From: Mycobacterium sp. AT1 | Lineage (GTDB): Bacteria; Actinomycetota; Actinomycetes; Mycobacteriales; Mycobacteriaceae | DNA: 64,000 nt | Assembly (NCBI RefSeq): GCF_002043095.1 | Contig: NZ_MVOC01000002.1 | Location: forward strand, 62,001-126,000 | Reading direction: 5' to 3' | Shown: piece after piece, positions 42,433 to 49,989 of the stretch | Numbering within the stretch: position 1 is the stretch's first letter | How the letters are laid out: each line of letters opens with the position of its first letter | Notes under the pieces: generated by a model | The model's database searches: none | Seen by the model: only the letters and a program-made list of their open reading frames with translations | Told to the model about the DNA's origin: nothing | Translations under genes and position numbers: made by a program

Positions 42433-43866
42433 CTACCCCGCTCTCGCCCCGTCGACGTGTTCGGGGTAGATCATCGACTCCGGCGGGTTGCTGGTGCGCC
42501 GAGCCAGTGGGTAGTAGATCGCGGCAGTGACGACCAACCCCACGATCCAGGAGACGTCGGCGCCGCCAAGCAACCCGGTGACGGGTCCGGTGTACAGCGC
42601 CTGCGCGAGAAACGGAATCTGCGCCACGATGCCGATGACGTAGCAGCCCAACGCCGTTGCGTTCCATCGGCCGTACCGACCACCGGGACTGTAGAGCGCC
42701 GGGACGTCGACGCGTTCCCGGGAAATCAGGTAGTAGTCGATGAGGTTGATGGCGCTCCACGGGGTGAAGACCATCAGCAACGTGAGGATGAAGTTCTTGA
42801 AGTTGGCCAGGAAGTCGGCGCTGGCCGCGAGTGCGATCAGGACCGACACTGCGGTGAACCCGACGATGTAGGCGGCGCGGGCGGTCGAGGAGACGCGGGT
42901 CTGACCGTTGAACGCGGTCACCGTGGTGAGGATCGACATGAATCCGCCGTAGGCGTTCAGGCAGTTGATCGTCAGCTTTCCGATCACGATCACCAGGTAG
43001 ATGAGCACCGCGACGAAGGCAGGCCCGGCCAGACCACCGACGAAACCCACCTGGTCGTCGAGGAAGGCGTCCCCGGCGACGGCGGCTACCAGCGCCCCGA
43101 AGGCCATCGACCACGACGACCCGATGACGGTTCCGGCCAGCGTGGACCAGAAGGTGGCGCGACCACTGGTTGTACGAGGCAGGTAGCGGGAGTAGTCCGC
43201 GACGTAGGGCCCGAAGGTCAACTGCCAACCCGCCCCGAGCGAAATGGCGAGGAGGAAGGTGGCGAAGTCGAATGGCTTGACGCCGATGACCGACGCGACG
43301 TCGTAGTCGGCGAACAGCCGGATCGCCAGGTAGGTGAAGCCGATGACGCCGACGACGGAGGCGACCCGTCCGACGGTGTGGATCAGTCGGTATCCGGTCA
43401 CCGCAACCACTGCGGTGAGTACGCCGAACACGACGATGCCGACCACCACGTTGTCGGAGTGCAGGATGTGTCCGATCGCTTGACCGGCCAGCACGGTCCC
43501 GGTTGCGGCGAAGCCCAAGTACATCAGGACGACGAGCAGCAGTGGCACGACGGCGCCGAACACTCCGAATTGCGCGCGGCTGGAGATCATTTGCGGCAGT
43601 CCGAGTCGCGGACCCTGGGCGGAGTGCAACGCCATCACGATTCCACCCAGCACGTTGCCGATGAGCAGTCCGACGATTGCCCAGAGCGCGTCCGCGCCGA
43701 ACACGACGGCCAGCGCACCGTCGACGATGGCGGTGATCTGCATGTTGGCGCCGAACCACAGGGTGAACTGGTTGCGTGGCGTTCCGTGGCGCTCGTCGTC
43801 GGGGATGACTTCGATCGTGCGACGTTCGATCGCGAGAGCGGAATCCGTTGCGGGACGGTCGTTCAT
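42433..43866 (-). CDS. NCS1-family nucleobase/cytosine permease
   Basis: 477 residues, about twelve helices. RNQFTLWFGANMQITAIVDGA is the start typical of cytosine/purine permeases; YLPRTTSGRATFWSTLAGTVIG and TPWSAINLIDYYLISRERVD are further NCS1 signatures. Imports a nucleobase, hydantoin, thiamine precursor or similar compound with a cation. ATG 43866 follows GGAGGAGGAGC. On the same strand behind the TetR gene (30 bp), so it belongs with the SDR-TetR unit. Confidence 0.88.
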   Translation of the reverse strand: MNDRPATDSALAIERRTIEVIPDDERHGTPRNQFTLWFGANMQITAIVDGALAVVFGADALWAIVGLLIGNVLGGIVMALHSAQGPRLGLPQMISSRAQFGVFGAVVPLLLVVLMYLGFAATGTVLAGQAIGHILHSDNVVVGIVVFGVLTAVVAVTGYRLIHTVGRVASVVGVIGFTYLAIRLFADYDVASVIGVKPFDFATFLLAISLGAGWQLTFGPYVADYSRYLPRTTSGRATFWSTLAGTVIGSSWSMAFGALVAAVAGDAFLDDQVGFVGGLAGPAFVAVLIYLVIVIGKLTINCLNAYGGFMSILTTVTAFNGQTRVSSTARAAYIVGFTAVSVLIALAASADFLANFKNFILTLLMVFTPWSAINLIDYYLISRERVDVPALYSPGGRYGRWNATALGCYVIGIVAQIPFLAQALYTGPVTGLLGGADVSWIVGLVVTAAIYYPLARRTSNPPESMIYPEHVDGARAG

Positions 43867-43895
43867 GGGCGCTCCTCCTCCGTGCAGTTCAGGAC

Positions 43896-44525
43896 TCAGG
43901 TCTTCTGAGGAGCGTGCGCTAGCCGTAGCCACACCGTTTCGCACGTCCGCTTGGCGAAGTCCAGATCGTTGACCGGGTCGGTGGACGCTCGATAGAAGCT
44001 GCGCTCGATCATCCAGCACAGTGCACGCCCCAGCGCCGCAGCATCACCGGGTCCTTCGCCGGCGGGAACGCCGCCGCGGATGAGGACGGCGGCGATCGCA
44101 TCCGCGAACACGTCGGCTGCGCCCGTCCACAACTGGTCGATTTCGGGCACGGTGGACCCGAGATCCACTGCTGCGCGCATCACCAGTCCGTGCTCGCGCC
44201 ACAACTGAGCGGTGCGTTCCAATGCGGTGGCGATGACCTCATCGACGGGTGCGGTGTCGGCGGCAGCGGCCCCCGACTTCTCCTGCAGGAACTGCACCGT
44301 CCGTGTGACCAACGCGATGAGCACGTCCTGCTTGGAGGCGAAGTAGAAGTACAACGCCCCACGGGTGATCCCGGCCGCTGCGGCGATGTCCCCGACCGTC
44401 ATGGCCGCATAGCCGCGCGTCGCCAACAGCTCCTCCGCAGCGTTCAGGATGTCACGCTCTCGAAGGTCGCCCTTGCGTTCGGCCGGCGCCGCGCGCCGAG
44501 ACGCCCAAGACTTGGTCACCGTCAC
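43896..44525 (-). CDS. TetR-family regulator
   Basis: 209 residues with a basic N-terminal tail, HTH (DILNAAEELLATRGYAAMTV, ITRGALYFYFASKQDVLIALV) and an EthR/TetR_C-type ligand domain (WREHGLVMRAAVDLGSTVPEIDQLW). Positioned between an SDR gene upstream (18-bp gap) and the permease gene downstream on one strand. It may bind the palindromes before the SDR gene. Confidence 0.88.
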   Translation of the reverse strand: MTVTKSWASRRAAPAERKGDLRERDILNAAEELLATRGYAAMTVGDIAAAAGITRGALYFYFASKQDVLIALVTRTVQFLQEKSGAAAADTAPVDEVIATALERTAQLWREHGLVMRAAVDLGSTVPEIDQLWTGAADVFADAIAAVLIRGGVPAGEGPGDAAALGRALCWMIERSFYRASTDPVNDLDFAKRTCETVWLRLAHAPQKT

Positions 44526-44543
44526 AATCTTAATTCAGCGCCG

Positions 44544-45395
44544 TTAGTTCGTAGCCAACTGCGCACCCTCCGCGAAATCAGTGCTGCGCGAAAGTGTTTC
44601 CCAGCGGCGGATGTCGTCGTCCACCGCCGCCCGCGCAGCCCCGATGAACCTCAGCGCATCCGACCCCAGGACCAGGTGTGCCGGGGGATCGCTTTCCGCC
44701 ACGATGGCCAGAACCGCTTCGGCCGCCTTGGCAGGGTTGCCGAGTTGATTGCCGCTGGCCTTCACGCGAGCGGCGCGAATGGGGTCGAACAGTTCGTCGT
44801 AGTCGGCGATGGTGCGCTCGGCACGTGTCATCGAGCGGCCGGCCCAGTCGGTGCGGAACGAACCCGGCTCGATGGCCGTGACGTGGATGCCGAACGACGC
44901 GACTTCCTTGCCCAGGCTCTCCAGCAGACCCTCCACGGCAAACTTGCTTGCGCAATACGCCGACATCCCGGGAACTGCCATCAAGCCTCCCATTGACGTG
45001 ACCGCCATGAGATGCCCCTTGCGACGCTGCCGCATGTAGGGCAACGCCGCCTTCAAGGTCGCGACGACCCCAAAGACGTTGGTGGCGAACTGTGCTCGCA
45101 CTTCCGACAACGGGGTCTCTTCGAATGTGCCCTCTACGCCGTAGCCTGCGTTTGCGATCACCACGTCGACGGCCCCGACGGTCGATTCGACGTCGGCCAC
45201 CGTACTGACGACTGCGGCGTCGTCGGTCACGTCGAGGATGCGGCCGTGGGCTCGGCCCGGCGACAGGGATTCGAACACCGCGACGTCCTCGGGCCTGCGC
45301 ACAGTGCCCACCACCCGATGCCCCGCTTCCAGCGCGCCGACGGCAAATGCGCGGCCCAGACCGCTACTGACGCCGGTGATCAGGAATGTCTTCAT
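44544..45395 (-). CDS. Short-chain dehydrogenase/reductase
   Basis: 283 residues of the SDR family: FLITGVSSGLGRAFAVGALE (cofactor), DVVIANAGYGVEGTFEE, MAVTSMGGL (Ser) and YCASKFAVEGLLESLGKEV (YxxxK), in the 280-residue retinol-dehydrogenase-like group. ATG 45395 follows TGGAGGCAACC. Two palindromes sit 40-80 bp upstream. Substrate unknown. Confidence 0.9.
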   Translation of the reverse strand: MKTFLITGVSSGLGRAFAVGALEAGHRVVGTVRRPEDVAVFESLSPGRAHGRILDVTDDAAVVSTVADVESTVGAVDVVIANAGYGVEGTFEETPLSEVRAQFATNVFGVVATLKAALPYMRQRRKGHLMAVTSMGGLMAVPGMSAYCASKFAVEGLLESLGKEVASFGIHVTAIEPGSFRTDWAGRSMTRAERTIADYDELFDPIRAARVKASGNQLGNPAKAAEAVLAIVAESDPPAHLVLGSDALRFIGAARAAVDDDIRRWETLSRSTDFAEGAQLATN

Positions 45396-45437
45396 GGTTG
45401 CCTCCAGAGCTTGTTGGCCATCGCGGCCCGTCACTAC

Positions 45438-45475
45438 TCGACACAGTGTCGACTAATATTCGACAAGGTGTCAAG
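45438..45475. promoter_or_regulatory. Two TetR-type operators upstream of the SDR
   Basis: TCGACAC-A-GTGTCGA (45438-45452) is a perfect 7-1-7 palindrome; TTCGACAAGGTGTCAAG (45459-45475) is a degenerate copy. Both fit a CGACAn-TGTCG scheme. They overlap the likely SDR promoter. A TetR-like N-terminal stub begins inside the second copy. Confidence 0.6.
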
Positions 45476-45537
45476 TATTCCGACGCGCGGGCCTGACCGC
45501 GTTCTCGACGGGAAGTGCCGGCGGGGAATCGCGTAGG
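45469..45537 (+). pseudogene. Possible TetR N-terminal stub
   Basis: GTG at 45469 opens VSSIPTRGPDRVLDGKCRRG and stops at TAG 45535-45537. The first 14 residues resemble the flexible start and first helix of TetR regulators, placed divergent from the SDR beside palindromes as a cognate repressor would be. The rest is missing. Short enough to be chance. Confidence 0.3.
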
Positions 45538-45588
45538 AGACATCCATACAAGCCACTGAACTCCCGCGTCCGACAGCACCCGCGCCGC

Positions 45589-46482
45589 TTACCGGTAGCG
45601 GCGCGGCACGGTCCACGGTTGGCCGAACACCTCGTTGAACGACTCAGGGTCGAATGGGCTGTCGCCCCCGGCGGGGAAGCTGGTGAGCTCGCCGAACACG
45701 ATGCGCCCGTCGACGTCGTACAGGTCGACGCGCACGAAGTCGGTCTCGGCGCCGAGCCGTTCGGCCAGGGCGATCATCTCGCCCAGGCAAATGGGCGTCG
45801 CCGGTTCTGGGTCCGCCCACGGTGGTCCGGCGCGGAGCGGCAGGTGTTGCCAATCCAGCCGAAAGAAGTCCTGCGTGCGCCGACCGAACCGCCCCGAATC
45901 CACCTGCACGAAGGCGCACTTCCCACCGAAGACGAAGAACTTGTAGTCGTCGGGAATCGCGCCGTCGGCGGTGGCCAGCATCTCTTCGACGATGATCCGC
46001 CGCGGTATTCGCCCGTACACCCACTCCCGGTTCGGCCCCTGTCCGTAGAGCTGGGCTACCCAGCTCCGAGCGATCCGCACGACGTCGGCTCTTGGCGCGA
46101 ACTCGGCCGCAACGTGCGTGTACACCCAGCTCCCCTCCTCCGAGGGCAGACGCGCCTCCAGGGGAGCTCGGCTGGAGACGACGATGGCCGCTCCGCTGCC
46201 GTGCGTCGGCTTGACGACGTAACTGTCGGGCAGGCTCACGTCGAACAGAGCCGTGGGGTCGTCGACGATCGCGTAGGCGCGCGGAAGATACTGCTGCCCA
46301 ATCACTTCGGCGACGTAGTCGCGGACCGCCGCCTTGTCGGCGAACGTGACGACGAGGTCACGATGGTCGCGTAGCATCTTGTAGCGAACCTTCTCGCGGA
46401 ACGTGCGTGGGTTCCTCGTACGCCAGAGCCGCACTGCGCGCACCAGGCGGCTCCGCTCGCGCCAGCGGACGCCGCCTGTCAT
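45589..46482 (-). CDS. TupA-like ATP-grasp protein
   Basis: 297 residues: RNPRTFREKVRYKMLRDHRD, FADKAAVRDYVAEVIGQQYLPRAYA, DSYVVKPTHGSGAAIVVSS (ATP-grasp lysine/Gly-rich loop), PDDYKFFVFGGKCAFVQVDSGRF and FVRVDLYDVDGRIVFGELTSFPAGG with the metal-binding Asp/Glu. This is the TupA_ATPgrasp family, ligases or kinases associated with cell-surface polysaccharide or glycopeptide synthesis. It stands alone; its acceptor is unknown. Confidence 0.82.
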   Translation of the reverse strand: MTGGVRWRERSRLVRAVRLWRTRNPRTFREKVRYKMLRDHRDLVVTFADKAAVRDYVAEVIGQQYLPRAYAIVDDPTALFDVSLPDSYVVKPTHGSGAAIVVSSRAPLEARLPSEEGSWVYTHVAAEFAPRADVVRIARSWVAQLYGQGPNREWVYGRIPRRIIVEEMLATADGAIPDDYKFFVFGGKCAFVQVDSGRFGRRTQDFFRLDWQHLPLRAGPPWADPEPATPICLGEMIALAERLGAETDFVRVDLYDVDGRIVFGELTSFPAGGDSPFDPESFNEVFGQPWTVPRRYR

Positions 46483-46512
46483 GCGCCCAGACTAAACCGG
46501 CCAAACCAGGCG

Positions 46513-46749
46513 TCAGCTCTCCGGCAACGCGGCGAAGCGCTTCTTGACGTCGTTGTACCAGCCCAGTGACTTCATCGGGTGGCGCCAGCGGCCCTTCATG
46601 TCCTCGCGGGCGGGTACGTGGGCGCCGTCGCCCGCCTTCACCAGTTCCTTCAGGTGTCGGTCTTGGGCGTTGATGATGTCGTCGGCACTGTCACCGCGGT
46701 GCGCGAGGCTGCAGGGGCCACCGAGGTCATGGCACGTCATGGACTTCAC
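46513..46749 (-). CDS. DUF1059-like small protein
   Basis: 78 residues beginning MKSMTCHDLGGPCSLAHRGD, which carries the DUF1059 spacing C-x2-LGGxC and an acidic helix after it (DIINAQDRHLKELVKAGDGA); the C-terminal half is a basic extension ending WRHPMKSLGWYNDVKKRFAAL. Function unknown; the two cysteines and histidines could bind a metal. Divergent from the sigma factor gene with only 82 bp between, so it may belong to its regulon. Confidence 0.7.
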   Translation of the reverse strand: MKSMTCHDLGGPCSLAHRGDSADDIINAQDRHLKELVKAGDGAHVPAREDMKGRWRHPMKSLGWYNDVKKRFAALPES

Positions 46750-46766
46750 GAGGTTCCTTCCGTGTT

Positions 46767-46793
46767 GGTCACACCGGGCGATCCGGGTGCGTC
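46767..46793 (+). promoter_or_regulatory. ECF41-like promoter upstream of the sigma factor gene
   Basis: GGTCACA (46767-46773), exactly 16 bases, then CGTC (46790-46793). The published ECF41 consensus is TGTCACA-N16-CGTC; one base differs. It lies 39 bp before the sigma factor start, the right distance for autoregulation. Confidence 0.55.
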
Positions 46794-46807
46794 AAAGTGG
46801 TGACGCA
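46788..46807. promoter_or_regulatory. Inverted repeat TGCGTCA-N6-TGACGCA in the sigma-factor leader
   Basis: Perfect 7-bp arms with spacer AAGTGG, overlapping the -10 part of the ECF41-like promoter and reaching into the transcribed leader. It could be an operator or an early mRNA hairpin of the sigma gene. Confidence 0.4.
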
Positions 46808-46831
46808 TCCGACGACGAAAGTGTGACCGCC

Positions 46832-47680
46832 ATGGTGAGCGACGATCAGCTGCGCGAGGGCTTCCAGGCCGAGCGGCCTCGCCTGGAGCGCATCGCCGCG
46901 CGGATCTTGGGTGACGTCCACGCGGCCGAGGACATCGTGCAGCAGGCGTGGCTGAGGTTGAACGCCACCGACGAGACCATCGACAACCTGCCGGGCTGGC
47001 TGACGACGGTGACCTCGCGACTGTGCCTGGACCGGCTACGGGTACGTACGCCGGAGCCGACGGAATCGATCGACGTCGCGACGACCGAACCGGACCCCGC
47101 CGACGACGTGGTGCTCGCCGACACCGTCGGCATCGCGCTGCAGGTGGTGCTCGACCGGCTCACGCCCGCCGAACGGGTGGCCTTCGTGCTGCACGACAGC
47201 TTCGCCGTCGACTTCGAGGTGATCGCCTCGATGCTCGACACGACGGCGGTCGCGGCGCGCAAGCTTGCTTCTCGGGCGCGCGCCAAGGTGCGCCCCGCCG
47301 CGCCAAAGGATGCCCTCGCCGACTGGGAGATCGTGGACGCCTTCATGGCCGCGGCCCGCGAAGGCGACTTCGCCCGGCTGCTGGAACTGCTGGCCCCCGA
47401 CGTGCTGGTATCCGCCGACGCGGCCGCCAGCGCGCTCGGCACGCCAACCCATCTGCGGGGCGCCGACGAGGTGGCCACCTTCTTCAACGGCGCTGCCGCG
47501 GCAGCCTTTCCGGTGTTCGTCGACGATCGCCCCGGTGCGGCGTGGATTCATCGCGGCGAGGTGAAGGTCGCCTTCGACTTCACCGTCGAGTCCGGGCAGG
47601 TGCGGCGGCTACGGTTTCGCGCCGACAGCGACGTGTTGGCCCGCGTACGACGTCGCGAGGGCGCGACTGAGCGAAGATGA
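46832..47680 (+). CDS. ECF41-type RNA polymerase sigma factor (SigJ-like) with SnoaL domain
   Basis: 282 residues. Sigma-2 at about 5-75 (RLERIAARILGDVHAAEDIVQQAWLRL), sigma-4 at 105-155 (LDRLTPAERVAFVLHDSFAV, DTTAVAARKLASRARAKVR) and a C-terminal SnoaL-like domain at 165-282 (DAFMAAAREGDFARLLELLA). In ECF41 factors this tail replaces a separate anti-sigma factor and modulates activity. ATG 46832 was taken; GTG 46823 and 46835 are alternatives. An ECF41-like promoter sits upstream; the divergent DUF1059 gene may share control. Confidence 0.9.
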   Translation: MVSDDQLREGFQAERPRLERIAARILGDVHAAEDIVQQAWLRLNATDETIDNLPGWLTTVTSRLCLDRLRVRTPEPTESIDVATTEPDPADDVVLADTVGIALQVVLDRLTPAERVAFVLHDSFAVDFEVIASMLDTTAVAARKLASRARAKVRPAAPKDALADWEIVDAFMAAAREGDFARLLELLAPDVLVSADAAASALGTPTHLRGADEVATFFNGAAAAAFPVFVDDRPGAAWIHRGEVKVAFDFTVESGQVRRLRFRADSDVLARVRRREGATERR

Positions 47681-47700
47681 GCGTGCGTTCATCGTGGACG

Positions 47701-49980
47701 TCATGACGACCGCGGCCGGACGCGACAGGGCACCCCGTTGACGACGTGCGTGCTGCTCGGAACATCCACGACGCCAACGGGATTGAGCACGTTGGCGTTG
47801 ACACCGGGGTGCGCGTTGGCCACCGCAAGCATGGTTCCTGGCCTCCCGTGCCCCCATCCGTGCGGCAGGGAAACCACTCCGGGCATCATCTCGGCACTTA
47901 CCTGCACCGTCACGTCCACCGACCCGGCATCGGTCTCCACCGTCGCCGTCGTCGCGTCGGACAGACCCAACATTCGAGCGTCGTCGGGGTGCACGAGCAA
48001 CGTGCACCGTTCCCTGCCGCGCATGAGGGCAGGCACGTTGTGCATCCAGGAGTTGTTCGATCGCAAGTGACGTCTGCTGGTGAGCACCAGCGACGGCGAT
48101 TCCCGATCCAACCGCGCGGCGAGCCTGGGAACGTCGTCGACGATCTGCGGATGGATCAACTCGATGCAACCCGACGGTGTCGTCACGACGTCGTCGAGGC
48201 GTCCCTCTTCCAAGTCGGCCAGGAACAGACCGTTGGGATGCCGTTTGACCTCGGCGAGGGTCAGCCCGCCGGGTCGGGATCCCAGGTCGTCGCCCCATGG
48301 CCCTAGCCGAATGCCCAAGTCGACCAGGCGTTCCGGGCCCCTCCCCTCGAGACTGGCAAAGGCGAGCGCGGAGTCGCGACCGCTGAGCGGGGTTCCCTCC
48401 GTCGCGCATGCGGTGGCGACTAGCCCTTGGACGTACAGGTCGTCCATGGCGGCGACGTCGACGTCGGGCACGGGCGTTCCCAACGCGGCGCCCGCCAAGC
48501 GCAGTAGCAGCTCCCACTCGCCCGGGCGATCCGACCGGTCGGCGAACACCGGCTCCGACCACTTCACGCAGGACGCGGTGGCGTACATCCAGTACAGGTC
48601 GTCGGCATGCGCCCGTTCCAGCGGGGACAGGCCGGGCAGGATGACGTCGGCGTGCCGGGTCGTCTCGTTGAGCCAGTTGTCAACGCAGATCATGGCTTCC
48701 AGTCGAGGGAGTGCCTCGTCCAACCGCCGCGACCCCGGCGCCGAGACGACGGGGTTGCCCGCCACGGAAATCAGCGCACGGATCTGCCCGTCGCCGGGCG
48801 TGTCGATCTCCTCGGCCAGGCAGCCGACCGGAAATTGACCGAGCACCTCTGGCGCTCCGCTCACTCGGCTGAAGAAGCGACCGAACTCCCACCGATCTGC
48901 CGTCTGGTCGGGGGGCTTCATGAACATCGGCGACCACACGGCGGGCTTGGTGAAGAGCGCCCCTCCGAGGCGGTCGACCGAGCCAAGCGCGACGTTCAAC
49001 ACGAAGACGAGCCACGTCGCCAAGGTCCCAAACTCCTGGGTGCACAACCCAATCCGGCTGTACAGGACCGGCCTGTCGGCAGTCGCCAGTTCTGCGACAA
49101 GGCTGCGGATGGTCTCCGCCTCGACGCCGGTGGCCGCACTGACCCGCTCTGGAGTGAAGGGCTCGGAAAGCGCGATTGCCTCCTCGAGCCCCAGCACCTT
49201 GTCTCGCAGGTGTGGCGCTTCGGAGATCGCCCCGTCCTCGACGAGGGCCCTGAGCATCGCGAACAACAGCAACGCGTCGGTACCCGGACGGATCGGCACC
49301 CACGCCGACGCGCGCGACGCCGTCTCGGTGCGTCGGGGATCCACCACGACGACCTTGCCGCCGCGGCGACGGATGGCGGCCAAACTGCCCACCACGTCTG
49401 GAGTGGACAGCATGGAACCTTGGGAGACGGCCGGGTTCGCCCCCAGCACCACCAAGTAGTCGGTCCGGCTCAGATCCGGAATCGGTGCGTTCCACATCCC
49501 GCCGAACAGCAGCGAGCTCACCACGTTGAGTGGCCACTGGTCGACCGTTCCTGGCGAGTAGTAGGCCGGCATTCCGGCGGCGCCGGCCATGCCGACCAGT
49601 GCGCCGATGTAGGTGGCGAGGCCGAGGTTGTGCGCCACCGGGTTACCGACGTACACGGTCATCGCGCGAGCCCCGTGTTCTGCGAGAACGGGACGCAGGA
49701 CACGCTCCACTTCCTCGAAGGCTTCCGGCCAGTCGACTTCGCGGAACGATCCGTCCGCCGTACGCACCATGGGCTTTCGCAGGCGGTCCGGGTCGTCGTG
49801 CAGGTGACCGAGTGTCGTGCCCTTCGGGCAGATGTGTCCGCGGGACCACACGTCCTCGGCGTTCCCGCGGACGTCGACGGTGGTGCCACGCTCGACCCGT
49901 ATCCGCAGACCGCACATGGCCTCGCACAAGGGACACGTCAGCGTGTGTTCGGAGAATCCGCCGGAATCATCGCTGGACAC
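47701..49980 (-). CDS. Molybdopterin oxidoreductase, BisC/formate-dehydrogenase-like (second of tandem pair)
   Basis: 759 residues. The N-terminal 4Fe-4S site is C16-P-L-C19-x3-C23 with C51 in GHICPKG. Moco domains follow: LVVLGANPAVSQGSML, VVVVDPRRTETASRA, ISVAGNPVVSAPGSRR, NWLNETTRHADVILPGLSPLE, and the C-terminal dinucleotide-binding MoCoBD barrel (SWMHNVPALMRGRERCTLLVHPDDA, SLPHGWGHGRPG). No Cys or Sec is recognisable at the usual metal position, so the ligand is undetermined. It lies 10 bp after the stop of a homologous gene. No electron-transfer subunits are encoded beside it. Confidence 0.88.
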   Translation of the reverse strand: MSSDDSGGFSEHTLTCPLCEAMCGLRIRVERGTTVDVRGNAEDVWSRGHICPKGTTLGHLHDDPDRLRKPMVRTADGSFREVDWPEAFEEVERVLRPVLAEHGARAMTVYVGNPVAHNLGLATYIGALVGMAGAAGMPAYYSPGTVDQWPLNVVSSLLFGGMWNAPIPDLSRTDYLVVLGANPAVSQGSMLSTPDVVGSLAAIRRRGGKVVVVDPRRTETASRASAWVPIRPGTDALLLFAMLRALVEDGAISEAPHLRDKVLGLEEAIALSEPFTPERVSAATGVEAETIRSLVAELATADRPVLYSRIGLCTQEFGTLATWLVFVLNVALGSVDRLGGALFTKPAVWSPMFMKPPDQTADRWEFGRFFSRVSGAPEVLGQFPVGCLAEEIDTPGDGQIRALISVAGNPVVSAPGSRRLDEALPRLEAMICVDNWLNETTRHADVILPGLSPLERAHADDLYWMYATASCVKWSEPVFADRSDRPGEWELLLRLAGAALGTPVPDVDVAAMDDLYVQGLVATACATEGTPLSGRDSALAFASLEGRGPERLVDLGIRLGPWGDDLGSRPGGLTLAEVKRHPNGLFLADLEEGRLDDVVTTPSGCIELIHPQIVDDVPRLAARLDRESPSLVLTSRRHLRSNNSWMHNVPALMRGRERCTLLVHPDDARMLGLSDATTATVETDAGSVDVTVQVSAEMMPGVVSLPHGWGHGRPGTMLAVANAHPGVNANVLNPVGVVDVPSSTHVVNGVPCRVRPRSS

Positions 49981-49989
49981 TTGTCCAGT

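Noticed and set aside
42457..43908. 483-codon plus-strand frame opposite the NCS1 permease
   Set aside because: Strongly acidic shadow translation of a membrane protein; no domain or start signal.
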